Source of the DNA: Acanthococcus lagerstroemiae
Taxonomy: Eukaryota > Arthropoda > Insecta > Hemiptera > Eriococcidae
DNA: 64,000 nt
Direction: 5' to 3'
Assembly (NCBI GenBank): GCA_031841125.1
Contig: CM063110.1
Location: 55,651,946 to 55,715,945, forward strand
A program made the position numbers and the translations under genes. The notes beneath the pieces are model-generated. The model was given only the letters and a program-made list of their open reading frames with translations. It did no database searches and was not told the origin of the DNA. Positions within the stretch are counted from its first letter, which is position 1. Every line of letters starts with the position of its first letter. This document shows, piece after piece, positions 42,734 to 52,734 of the stretch.

Positions 42734-44394
42734 TTTATTTTTTCATGTACGTTCGTGTTCGTTGTGCTCGATTGCATAAATTGGTCGCTGTATAAGGACT
42801 CCTGATAGTGAAGGAAGTAGTGATAATGCTGGACAGGTCAGTTGATCTTCTATTCATTATTTTTATTTTGGAAGTTCTGTCTCTGGTAGTCTGTCCATGG
42901 TTTGTCCGTTTACCAGTCAGTCCGTTATTCAATATTGCAACGATACCTTATCCATGTACTCTGCCTATAATTTCAATAAAGTTATTTGGTGGCCGTGACT
43001 ACAGGTACCATACAATTTCTCGTTGATATTCAATCCCTGGGTTTATTCAAACCTATGAGCTTGCCTGCACCTACCAGGACATTGTGATTTTTAAGATCCT
43101 CGGACATCTTATGAGCAATGAATGGTATCTATTTGTTTATACACGTCTTTTTGCTAGTGTCGTACTTGCGCTCGATAACCATAGAAATCATGTCGCGTGG
43201 CTTACTAATCGGGTTATTTGGGACAGCTTACCGTAGTGTCTTTGTAGTTTGTTGCGTTTTTCCTGCATCATGCTAAAAACGTATGCATAAATGTACACCC
43301 TGTTTGCTAGTCACATGTCTCACAATTTTCAGTAGGCAATGTGCAAGACGCCCACAACACATCAATCCAGATATTAGTGACAACTGATAAGTGATAACGT
43401 ATTCTGTAAGCGTAATGCCGTATTCCCAAGAACTGGCGAGATATTGTGGAGCACTTTCCGTGTCCACCTCAGTTGTACTGCGGTCACACTGTTGCTGGAA
43501 TATTTACAGGGAGAGAGGCAGATGTGTTCACTAGCTTTTCGACCCTAGGAATTGGATTCCCTTTTGCAAGGCTGGTTACCATACTACTCTTTAAATTTGT
43601 ATCAGCAGAATTCGTCGGTTTTTTAGCAAGTATACTGATCACATTATCACTGATTTAAATCAGTGTATCTCTACGAATCAGCGCATATAGGCTAATTTGA
43701 ATCAGTCTTCTTTTTTTTGGTGAGGGAAGCTTTCTGAGGATTAGGGACTAAGTCCTTTCGCCTATTTACATCTATGACAGTGATTCAAATTTAGAAAGTA
43801 CTCAACTGCAGAGCAACTTGTTGCATTTTCTCCAACTACATCCGAGCAAGAAGCTGACGCAGCCGTGAAGGAGAAATTGCCAGAATTCTCAAAACTATGC
43901 TCTGTTAGGAATACAGGTGATCCTGGATGTAGAAACCTGGCTAGTGTGTGAAAACTGGATTTTTCAGGAGAGGCGTTATCTCTTTCCCTTCTTGTTTCCT
44001 TATTATTCTATCTGTCTCTCTCATAAACCGTCGCCATACTAATCGGAGACTCACAACCAACATTGTGTGTTCACAAATACATAGGCTGTCCCAAAGAAGG
44101 TAAGACCAAGCTCAGTGTGGATTGGCAGCACTGCGTACGATTTAGGCAACTATCATTTTTTTGTAGTGGGGAGTTCTCTGCTTCCATAGCAGCCATCCGC
44201 ATCTTTCTGGGTCATCTGTTGCCGCGTGGCACACTATTGCGTAAAACTGGTTTGCGTGGCCCTTCTTGATTTTTGTGTTGTGTTTAGCGCGTTATTTATG
44301 ATCTTTTTCTGCGATGAGTATACAATACGAACATCATTCGATCGAATCGAGATTTTTCTGTACTTACCCCCCCCCCCCCCCTCAATATTCACGG
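42734..44394. other. gene-free stretch
   Basis: Short frames at 42808-43026 and 43446-43658 are hydrophobic but unsupported. I see no known motif. Confidence 0.4.
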
Positions 44395-44700
44395 ACCTCG
44401 CGCCATGTGATTTCTGGCTCTTCTCGACCCTCAAGGCCGCTCTAGGAGGTAAGCGTCATTCCCTTTCCCCATACACTAGACCTTGCTTCGTGTGATTTCT
44501 GACTCTAACCAGCCCTCAAGGCCGCCTTACGAGTGGTGAGCACATTACTTCGTATCAGAAAATAGTCGCTGCTGTGCAGACGTTTTTCAGTTCAGTACTT
44601 ACAGAAAAACTGGCGATGACTTTGGAGAAATGGTAAGGGTGAACGCAAAGTGTTGAGAGTTTAATGGTTCGTATTTCGAAAAATATGTTCGTAAGCTAAT
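44385..44700 (+). pseudogene. mariner transposase C-terminal remnant with a duplicated motif
   Basis: After a C-run, the frame reads FTDLAPCDFWLFSTLKAALGGKRH, the mariner block with the third catalytic Asp (PCDF). About 85 bp later the same block reappears in damaged form (TAGACCTTGCTTCGTGTGAT, then TCTGACTCTAACCAGCCCTC). It is followed by the tail segments KTGDDFGEMVRVNAK and EFNGSYFEKYVRK. The rest of the gene is absent. A local tandem duplication of ~85 bp explains the repeat. The upstream frame from 44226 is not homologous and starts by chance. Confidence 0.65.
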
Positions 44701-45721
44701 GGCGGTACGGTGCGGTGCGATGCGGCGTGCACTCGACTTTACTGCAAATAATCGCGCATGAGGCAATTGCATGGCACATAGGGAGCAATGCTCACTTTGA
44801 TGGACCGACAGCTGTCGGATCGGGCCGCGCAACGCATGAGGCAATTCGCAGCGCATGCCTCAGCATGCTCCCGCTGCCCACATTACCAAGCCGAGGCAGC
44901 CTCTGTGGTGCGGTGCGGTTCGGAAACATTCGTGCTCAAGTGTGTTCCCGGCTTTATGAATCAAAATTTTTGAACATTGAATTATTTCTTTACTTCTAAT
45001 TGAATACTGTAAAGTGCTTTTTCAGGGGGCGTTAGGGGGAAAATTATTAACCAAATGAGCTGAAAAAGAATTTTCATCCGTGATAGTTGCCCAAGTCGTA
45101 GGCAGTGTTGCCAACTCACACTGAGATTGGTCTCATCTTCTCTGGGAGAGCCTTTGTACCGACTTACTATTTTTCATTGATAATGAGCATTGTTATCAAA
45201 GTCAACAAAATTGTTTTGTATGCTTGACTTTGCTTATCTGTTGTGTGCCCGCGCCAAGAAAATCACGTTTGCTTAATGCAGGAGGCAAAATTCAACTTAC
45301 ACCCAACACAAATGTTCTACTACAAAGGCATATCAGGGTGAGATAGGTGAGTCGCCTAAGTCGATTATTTCAAATTTTTCTTCAGTCCTCTATTTGCAGT
45401 GGTAAAAGAGAATTTCAGAGCCTATGGTTACAATCCTCCAGAGGGGGTGTGGCCACAAAATATATGATTGTCACTCTTTCAGCTCTATATTGAGCATTGT
45501 TTGCTCGACTGTTTTAACAGTGTTGGAGGATTCTACCTCCTCCCGCTCCTACGCCAATGAAAGAAACTAGACCTTAATGATCGGAAACTCTCTTATCGTA
45601 GTGCATCGATCCACCTTGCTGGCTTTAAAATACAAGAGTGGGGGTCGGTATAGCTTTGTGAAACGTGGGCACTACTGCGATGTAATGGTGTAACGTTTTC
45701 ACCCTCCTTACTCGTAAATGT
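44701..45721. other. gene-free stretch
   Basis: No gene. GGTGCGGTGCGATGCGG-type iterations occur at about 44705-44727 and 44908-44922, and GCATGAGGCAATT occurs twice (44757, 44834). Confidence 0.4.
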
Positions 45722-46290
45722 GTCATTCCACAGTAAAAGGTCTCACCTGGTCGATTGTAGTTTTCAAGTAAGAGCAAAAAATAGTGATAAGGGTCAAAAA
45801 AGGTGATTTTGCAATTTAGGTCAATGAATTATTCTCTTCTCGATGGAATTGGCCGCAGACTCGATCACTTCCAATAACATATCGAAATATCGATTTGAGG
45901 TATCGAACTCCATGATTTTGAAATGGCGAGGAAATGAGGAACAGGGTACAACTTCTCTTCACATCGCTACTCGCAAGAATGAATACACGTGAAACGAGGT
46001 TGGCAGTGGTAAACTACAATGTTGACTTGCCAACAAACCTAGAATCATTCATCTGTCCCCTTCTATAGAGTTCAAGAGCGCTATTTGCATGCGATTCAGT
46101 GTTGCAAAACTTGATACGCCGTTTTCTCGAAATCAGGTTTTTCGCTCCTTCGTGTTCTTCGCGTCGTACTTCAGCGAGATTTTAACGTATGGACCTCGGC
46201 AAGGGCTCATTTTAACGAGAATTCTCTCTAGTATAATGTCGTATGGTTAACTCCATTTCGACCCGGTGGGACCTTTTACCGTGGAATGAC
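45722..46290. mobile_element. candidate DNA transposon with 33-bp terminal inverted repeats
   Basis: GTCATTCCACAGTAAAAGG begins at 45722. Its reverse complement, extended to 33 bp, ends at 46290 with 30 of 33 matches. No target duplication is visible. The 500-bp interior has no coding frame. The superfamily is not assigned. Confidence 0.6.
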
Positions 46291-47589
46291 CGCCCAACTC
46301 GGTCAGAGCATTACATACCCGCGTGTGCTAAGTTGGAAGTCACAATATTCATACCTTCATGCACCGTGTAACCTCGGTCTTCTTTGCGGGCAGCCTTAAT
46401 CGTCGCCGGCTACGCGCTCGCTCGTCGACGGAAAAAGTAAGGATAGAAATGGCGACTTAGCATATTTGGGGTTACAGTATCTAATTCGGCAGGATAAGTG
46501 AAGATGATCTCACGCAGTGGCATGAGCTCTCATGTCATCAGTTCCACTGTGTGCCTATGCATAAGGAGGCCATTCATAAAAAAAGAACAGTGTAGCCTAT
46601 TATGATTTTATTTTTTCCACTGAAATTCCGTCCTTATCTACTGTCAGTGTTCACAGGGTGGCTAGGTTTACCATGCAAAGTGAAGCGAATAAGCTGCGAG
46701 AAACGTGCGTGAATTTCTCGCCGTAAAGGAGTTCTTGATTCGCTCCACAAAGCTGCCCTTAACGAGAGGGTGCAGCTGGCCCTCCCGTTGTAATACGCCG
46801 AGTACACGAAAAGTACCTAACCGTTTTATTTATCTTTTCTGTTTCAGGTACGTGTTTTTGTATAGGTATGCATATAATATGAAATCGGGCCAACTTTTTT
46901 CCAAGTCGTTCGTTCGCAGTCCGGATTTCGGCACGTGAAAGTACACGGTGGCTCGGTGGTGTGGAGGTGAAAAGGTGTCCGCGTCCGCCGCAACAGTAAG
47001 TGAGAGCGGAAAAACTTGAGTGTATTACGTTGTAGTCGCCTAGAATGGCGCGAATAGGGCACGATAGAGTTAAGTTAGCTGTATCACCTCTAAAAGTTTC
47101 GCTTAAACACCTCCGGCGAAATTTATCGTCATATTAACCGAAACTCGTGTCGAGTAGTCGTGTACACGCGGTTGCCGGATAAGGCAATTTTCGTTAATTA
47201 ACCACGTCCGCGTCCGCGGGTCCGGTGTAAATCACCCCGGGATTCGTGTTCAGATAAATGGATGCGTAAATGTCACCCCGCACGTCAAGTGTATAAATAT
47301 TAGTAATAATTGTTCCGTGCGATTCGCGTACGTCTACCGAGGGTTGTGTGGCGAATGCCACGGGTGTTGCTACCTCGTTTGAAATTGCTTGGAGATCAAC
47401 TTTTGAAATCGGACCCCCACGGATAATACACGAGTAGGGAACCGATTTCGCTGCGAAAATTTCGATGAATATGAAGACCGAGGTACTAAGGTACGATTGA
47501 AAGTTGGTTTTCCAAAATGGCTCGAACGTGTTATTACTGTAGAATGGTGAAGGTACTTTCGACTGTCATTTTAAGGTTGGCCGCACTGA
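46291..47589. other. gene-free stretch, CpG-rich in part
   Basis: No recognisable gene. 46380-46440 and 46970-47360 are richer in CG than neighbouring DNA and look like unique host sequence. A distant 5' exon or promoter is possible but unsupported. Confidence 0.35.
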
Positions 47590-47658
47590 ACCTGTATCTG
47601 TGTTGCCACAAAATGGCGGTAGAACATATCTGATCGTTCCGTGAGTTACCTCTATCTG
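47590..47658 (+). repeat. ~60-bp repeat unit, split by a hAT-like element
   Basis: CCACAAAATGGCGGTAGAAC and ACCTCTATCTG match two units at 49150-49262 (CCACAAAATGGCGATAAAAC, CCTCTATCTGTATTACCAC). The 47659-49147 element lies between them. Confidence 0.6.
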
Positions 47659-48069
47659 CAGAGTGCTCAGTTCTGGAAAAGAGTCAGGGATTTCGGGAAA
47701 TATTTCTGGAGAAAGCATATTGCATTTAAGAAAGTTTCCAAAAGTGTACTTTCTTGTGTGGCCCTTTGAAATGATTGAAGCTGAAATGAATCAAATAAAT
47801 TCTGTTTTTTACCATTTAATTGCCCATCAGGAAAAAGACTAATTCACAGCAAAAAAAAAACATGAAGACTATTTTGCACATAAATTTTATAAAATCCCAT
47901 CATTATCAGAAAATCACATCACATTAAGAAAATTGCACTGCTGAAATGATAAATTCACGGCATGATTAAATTTTCACGGCATGAAATAATTTTTTCCACG
48001 TATGACAAATGAACCCAAAAATGATAAACGTGGTGCCTGAATTTAATCAAAACCTGAATAATACTGCTG

Positions 48070-48430
48070 TTTGACTTTCAACAAGTTTGTGATTCGATCT
48101 AGTGTCCAGCACTATGGGATGCTCTCTGGAAACGAGGTGTTCTGAGGAAGTTCATAAGAATAATAGAAGAAATGTATAGAAATTCAAAAGGGGAGGGTAC
48201 GTTTGGAATGGGACAATACTTCGAAATCAAAATAGGTGCAAATGAGGAGAAACTTCATCCCAAAATCTTCTTAACTGCCTACTGGAGGAAATCTTCCTGA
48301 ACCTAAACTGGGAGGGGTGAAGGTTGAAAATAGACAGGGTCTGACTGAACAGCTTAAGGTTCGCGGATGACGTTGCCTTAATAGCACAGGGCAGAGAGAA
48401 ACTCCAATTAATGGCCAAAGAACTGGATCA
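48070..48430 (+). pseudogene. RTE-like reverse transcriptase fragment (copy F)
   Basis: Across frameshifts it reads LWDALWKRGVLRKFIRII, then NCLLEEIFLNLNWEG, then NSLRFADDVALIAQGREKLQ. The FADD box is intact (about 48365-48376). It starts just after the FDSI...H motif and stops inside the palm. Both ends are truncated, which normal LINE insertion (truncated only at 5') does not explain. Confidence 0.7.
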
Positions 48431-48489
48431 AACGGGCTACATCGAACTGGATTGTGCATACGTTCAAAATAACGGGCTCATGAACATAT

Positions 48490-48790
48490 GTGACCTGGAA
48501 TCATGAAATGTGCCTCTGGTGTCAAAAAATCATTTTTCACTTTCTTGACAATTCTTATAGAGAAAAAAATCACGCTCTTTCGAATGGAACAAATCGCAGC
48601 TTCCTTTCTTCATTAGTTCTTCCTCAAATTATCCGCTTACATGGCCTACAGGAATGACAGAGAACAAAAATTCGAAATGCAGATGTCATTGCAGAGCGTA
48701 AACGCACCACTACTACCATCCCATCTTTACACTCGTTTATCTTGAAAACCTGTTTTCGCATAAGAGGCACATTTCATGATTCCAGGTCAC
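48490..48790. mobile_element. MITE with perfect 28-bp terminal inverted repeats
   Basis: GTGACCTGGAATCATGAAAT starts at 48490. The full 28-bp arm is repeated, perfectly inverted, at 48763-48790. ATAT borders both sides. Length 301 bp, non-coding. Perfect arms indicate that it is younger than its neighbours. Confidence 0.75.
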
Positions 48791-49149
48791 ATATTATGAC
48801 GTGTACATTGATAAAACAGATGTACGCATATTGTCGTGCAAATTCATTTTATTTAATGTTCTCCGGGATTATATATTCGCATATAATGTGATGTGCAAAT
48901 TTCATTTTCCTGATGGGCGATTGTATAGTCCCCGTTTTTTCTCTCCTTTTTTTATTAATTCTTATATCATAGTTTTGTTTTCATGATTTCATTCTTCATA
49001 ATAAAATTGCAAACATTTGAATGTTGCACACATCTTTCCGTACAGCCCTGTTACTTCATTTAGGCACCTTTTAGGCTGCTTTGAAACGTTTGGGAAAGTT
49101 TGTGAAAAGTCAGGTAATTTTATTCTAGAAAAAAACTGGGCACTCTGAT

Positions 49150-49262
49150 CGGTCTCCCCGCAAGATGGTGACAGAAGATACCTGATCATTTACCAAGTTA
49201 TATACCTCTATCTGTATTACCACAAAATGGCGATAAAACATAACTTGATCATGCCTTGAGTT
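49150..49262 (+). repeat. two ~60-bp repeat units, right of the hAT-like element
   Basis: Two consecutive units with ACCTGATCATTTAC and AACTTGATCATGCCTTGAG variants; they continue the unit at 47590-47658. Confidence 0.55.
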
Positions 49263-49851
49263 ATTGCCCAAGAAAGTTGAGAAACTTGTGTGACCGAGCA
49301 GTTATAGCCCAGTCCATACGTACAAATCCGCGACCTAGAATGGGGAGGAGCCTCATGGTGGGACTCTGATAATTTTTCAGATTTTTTTCGGAGGGGGGAT
49401 GGGAGGCTAAGCCTTCTCAAGTACTCCTTTATTCGCATCTGTGGTGTAGTCCGCACAAGTATATGAATTCGGAAAAAGTAAGGAAATTATTTTAGGCAAA
49501 AGTGTTCAAGTAACCGTCCTGACGAACAGACAGAAAACGCACCCTGTCATCCTGGTTTTTGGTACCGCCGCGGGAGGTCACATGATCGAATTTTTGACTC
49601 ATAACTCCCCTTTCGATTATTTGAGAAAATGTTACGAACAAGATGTTCTTTTGATTGGATTCTTCATCCTTGCCTAAATGGACCTTTTTCACCGCCATGA
49701 ATAAAGGGCCTCAGGGTGGTGTATAATTTTTGAAATTTATTTTTCAGTTTTCGCTACAAACGGAAGGAATGCGGCCCTTACAGGGGAGCGCGAATCCGAA
49801 GCCAGGGGAGGCAAAATGGGAGGGATCTGATCTATCCTCAAGATGTCCCTC
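49263..49851. other. gene-free stretch
   Basis: No gene recognised. Confidence 0.4.
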
Positions 49852-49954
49852 TGATCACCGACGCGATACTCGAAAGGGTAATTTACGGGGCCAGCGTTGC
49901 GGTATATGGGGAGCCAATTTGGCATGCGTGCATCGCCATACACTCCACTAAGTG
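49852..49954 (+). repeat. ~105-bp module, copy 4
   Basis: CACCGACGCGATACTCGAAA, then GGCATGCGTGCATCGCCATA and CACTCCACTAAGTG. Same module as 21812, 28972 and 29669. Confidence 0.65.
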
Positions 49955-50099
49955 AAACAGAAGGAGTGCTAATTACCATCCCATCCGTTTTTCATACACC
50001 TATATTGATCCGCCTGTGAGAATTTTCATCTGCCCCCACCCTTTGGATACCCCGTATCATGTTTTTTAGTAGGTCTCAGAAGGACTTCGGCAGACTTTT

Positions 50100-50560
50100 A
50101 CCTGGGGGAGGGGGGAGGAGAAGGGTGAAGTAAGCGTTTGAATTTTCTCAACTGGAAACTAAAATTTCAATATCAAGCAAAAGTTTACAAACATGAACGA
50201 AATTTCAAATTATAGAAGAGAGCGTCCAAGCTAAAACTGAAATTTTAAAATCGTTCTGCGCATAATAGAAACAGTTGCTATTATTTTCAATGTTTCCAAC
50301 TGCAGCTGCTGATTGGCCAACTCTTCTGTAATTAAAAAAAATAATAGTAGTAGTAGTTTTTTCTTATTGAGAACTGAAATTTCAGAATCGTTGCGCAAAA
50401 GAAGAAAGATGGGCGAGCTTGCAAAATTTTTTAATTTTTCCAACTGCTATTGCTAAATTTACCAACTTTTGTACCGTTTCAAATTACTGGATAATTGGTG
50501 AGGCTTCTCACTGAAAACTACCTAAATTAAAATTTTCAGATTATCGAAAAAAAAATGTTT
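50100..50560. repeat. imperfect ~135-bp tandem repeat
   Basis: Blocks with TGAAATTTyARAATCGTT and TTTCCAACTGCnnnTGC occur at about 50240-50320 and 50374-50450, with weaker edges at 50155 and 50527. The words resemble the interior of the hAT-like composite at 22739-24729. Confidence 0.4.
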
Positions 50561-51014
50561 AAAGGAAGAGAAAACAGTGGCCCTTTTAAAATAGTAAATT
50601 CTTGAAATGAAGAGAGGGGATGGATTATCGACATGACTCAGACTATAATATGTACAAAAGCTGTATATGTCAATATTTCATGGGTCAGCCCGCTGTGGAC
50701 CATTACCGATGGGATACATGCCCGAAGAAAAGGTTAGAAACTACACCATCAAATTAAGAAACCTCATTTTTGATATGACATTTTACTCTCAGTTATTGTG
50801 AATCAGGGTTGGCAGGTAAAATAAATTTAGTGTGTAAAATAGTCAATTTAAAGTAACTTCTTATTTTATATTTTACATGTAAAATATAAAATGCATCGAA
50901 ATAAGTGAAAAAAATTGAAGTTCAATTTTTCAATTAAAATTTATACTTGAACTACTGTCAAAAGTGGTCGTCTCCTTTTATCATTCAATTTTATAATTTA
51001 TGTTCACTATAGGT

Positions 51015-51176
51015 CAGTGGCGTAGTCAGACTTGGTATGAAGGGGGGGGGGGGGTTCGTTTCATTTTTACAACATTACGGGTGTAATACTTACTATTACC
51101 AGAATAAATTTTAATTTTTACACATTGTCGGCCGATGCCGGGGGGGTCAGCCCCCCCCCCCGTAGCTACGCCCCTG
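51015..51176. mobile_element. hAT-type MITE, family A-like
   Basis: The 8-bp duplication CTATAGGT lies at 51007-51014 and 51177-51184. The ends are CAGTGGCGTAGTCAG and, read inward from the right, CAGGGGCGTAGCTACG. G- and C-runs lie just inside both ends. 162 bp, non-coding. Confidence 0.85.
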
Positions 51177-51957
51177 CTATAGGTAACTCATAAGAAAGTA
51201 TAAATTTTTATACATGATTTTAAACTTACACTTCCTGGCTTCTCACAACTTATTCGAACTTGAACGTTGCATTGTATTTCACCCCTTGACCCCTCCCCCT
51301 CCCTCAGGTTACCAATAGTCACATTCTTAATAGCACACTGAGTTTATTTTTACTGTTTCCAACTTAGACGAGCAGGTACTCAAATTTAATCTGGCGTTTG
51401 ATATTTGAAACAAGGATTACGTGAATAAACTTATCATTTATCAATCACTAATCATGTTTTTCTCGCCATTTTACATTTTAAATGCAATTTACATGAAATG
51501 TAGATGTAAAATCCCAACAGTGCTTCGAATATTGCACGTTTCAGTCCCCATATGGTTCAATTTGGGCGGTAATGACACAGTAAATAAACTGAAATATGAA
51601 ACCAATGACTCAGAACACCCTATCTTGGTATATGTGAAGTACTCGCTGTTAATAGTTCGATTATGACCTCTAGTGGAGCCTGCTGAGTGGAGTGAACAAA
51701 TTTTTTTTTTAACTTATTTTCGTGAGTCGTAATAAAAATAGTTCGTTTTCATCCAAAAATGAAGCAGAGATGTCATTGATGTTTAGAAAATTGTTTCCCC
51801 AAATTCTCGTTAGCTTACTAAAGCAAAACTACAAAGTTTTTTTTGGAAATTTCGTGTTACACTTCAACCTCTTTAAGCAGTCCCTCAAAAATTTTAGATT
51901 TCATATAAAATTCCAACAGAACACATTGGCGCTTGAAAGCAAAACATTTCAGGAAAA
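51177..51957. other. gene-free stretch
   Basis: AT-rich; frames at 51421-51666 and 51722-52045 show no motif. Confidence 0.4.
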
Positions 51958-52380
51958 GGCATTTTCTGAAGCATCCTACTGCCCAGTGGCGTATCCAGGA
52001 TTTTTCCAGGGAAGAGGGGATCAGCAAAATTTTTTTATAATGTAGTTAGACTGGTTTTCCAACAATGAAAATGTAAATTATCATGAACTATGTATGTTTC
52101 ACATTGACGTATCAGTATATTGTGCTTTTCAAAACTTCAATTATGCATCTGAATTTAAATTTCGTTTTGCGCATTTACTGTGATACTGCCAGCATATAAA
52201 GAATTCTCATCTTAAGGAGGGGATGCACATTCACCCCCAATCCCCCCTTGGCTACGCCACTGCGTACTGCCCCCTTAGCTTACAGTTCGCGCACCCTGGA
52301 AGATTCTGAAAGCCTTTTTCTGAAGCATCCTATTGCCCCTTTGGCTGACAATTTGCGCACCCTGGATTATTCTATTTCTC
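51958..52380 (+). repeat. ~62-bp tandem duplication holding a MITE
   Basis: TTTTCTGAAGCATCCTACTG (about 51963) and TTTTCTGAAGCATCCTATTG (about 52316) start two units, each later showing TTGCGCACCCTGGA or TCGCGCACCCTGGA. The MITE at 51984-52262 is inserted in the first. Confidence 0.65.
51984..52262. mobile_element. hAT-type MITE, family A copy 2 (inverted)
   Basis: The ends are CAGTGGCGTATCCAGG and TTGGCTACGCCACTG. The interior is the reverse complement of 69-315 (shared TGATACTGCCAGCATATA and GATCAGCAAAATTTT words). The flank (c)TACTGCC is repeated on both sides with one mismatch, consistent with an 8-bp duplication. Confidence 0.8.
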
Positions 52381-52641
52381 GAATTCGAGAGCAAAATACG
52401 AGTATCTATGTGAAGAACTTTCTGGTCTGAATTTGAGATATTAATTATCTTGCTCCTAGCCACTCTCTTCTGGTGCTCTCAACTTTCTTCCCCCACACCC
52501 CGAAGGGGAAAAGTCATGTTCTGCGGGGCGTATCCGAATCAAGTTTTTACGCAGTTCTAGTGATTCAGAATGAGACGTAATGCAGTTTGGATTAGCTTAA
52601 ATGGATGTAGTGTGAACGAGTCTCGTTACATGATTCCTTAG

Positions 52642-52734
52642 GTAGGGTGTGCCAGTTCATTAATTTCTTCCATGGCATAGCAGCCGAAAGCGCTCTGGAC
52701 TGCAGAAGAAAGAAATTGTGAATTGGCACACCCT
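52642..52734. mobile_element. short palindromic MITE
   Basis: AGGGTGTGCCAGTTCA (52642) and TGAATTGGCACACCCTG (to 52734) are inverted repeats enclosing ~60 bp that are also partly palindromic. No target duplication was found. Confidence 0.55.

Larger units (their letters stand above)
47659..49147. mobile_element. hAT-like element carrying nested insertions
   Basis: The left end CAGAGTGCTCAGTTCT and the right end, read inward, CAGAGTGCCCAGTTTT are inverted repeats. AGTCAGGGA-type words follow on the left, and AAAAGTCAGGTAATTTT lies on the right. It sits between units of the ~60-bp repeat. It carries an RTE-like fragment (48070-48430) and a MITE (48490-48790) and no transposase. No clean 8-bp duplication. 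Confidence 0.55.

Noticed and set aside
42516..42805. membrane protein frame (Phe/Cys/Leu-rich)
   Set aside because: The hydrophobicity comes from the ~20-bp minisatellite; all three frames are open there.
44226..44390. N-terminal extension of the mariner frame
   Set aside because: No similarity to mariner upstream of the C-run; the true coding trace begins at FTDLAPCDF.
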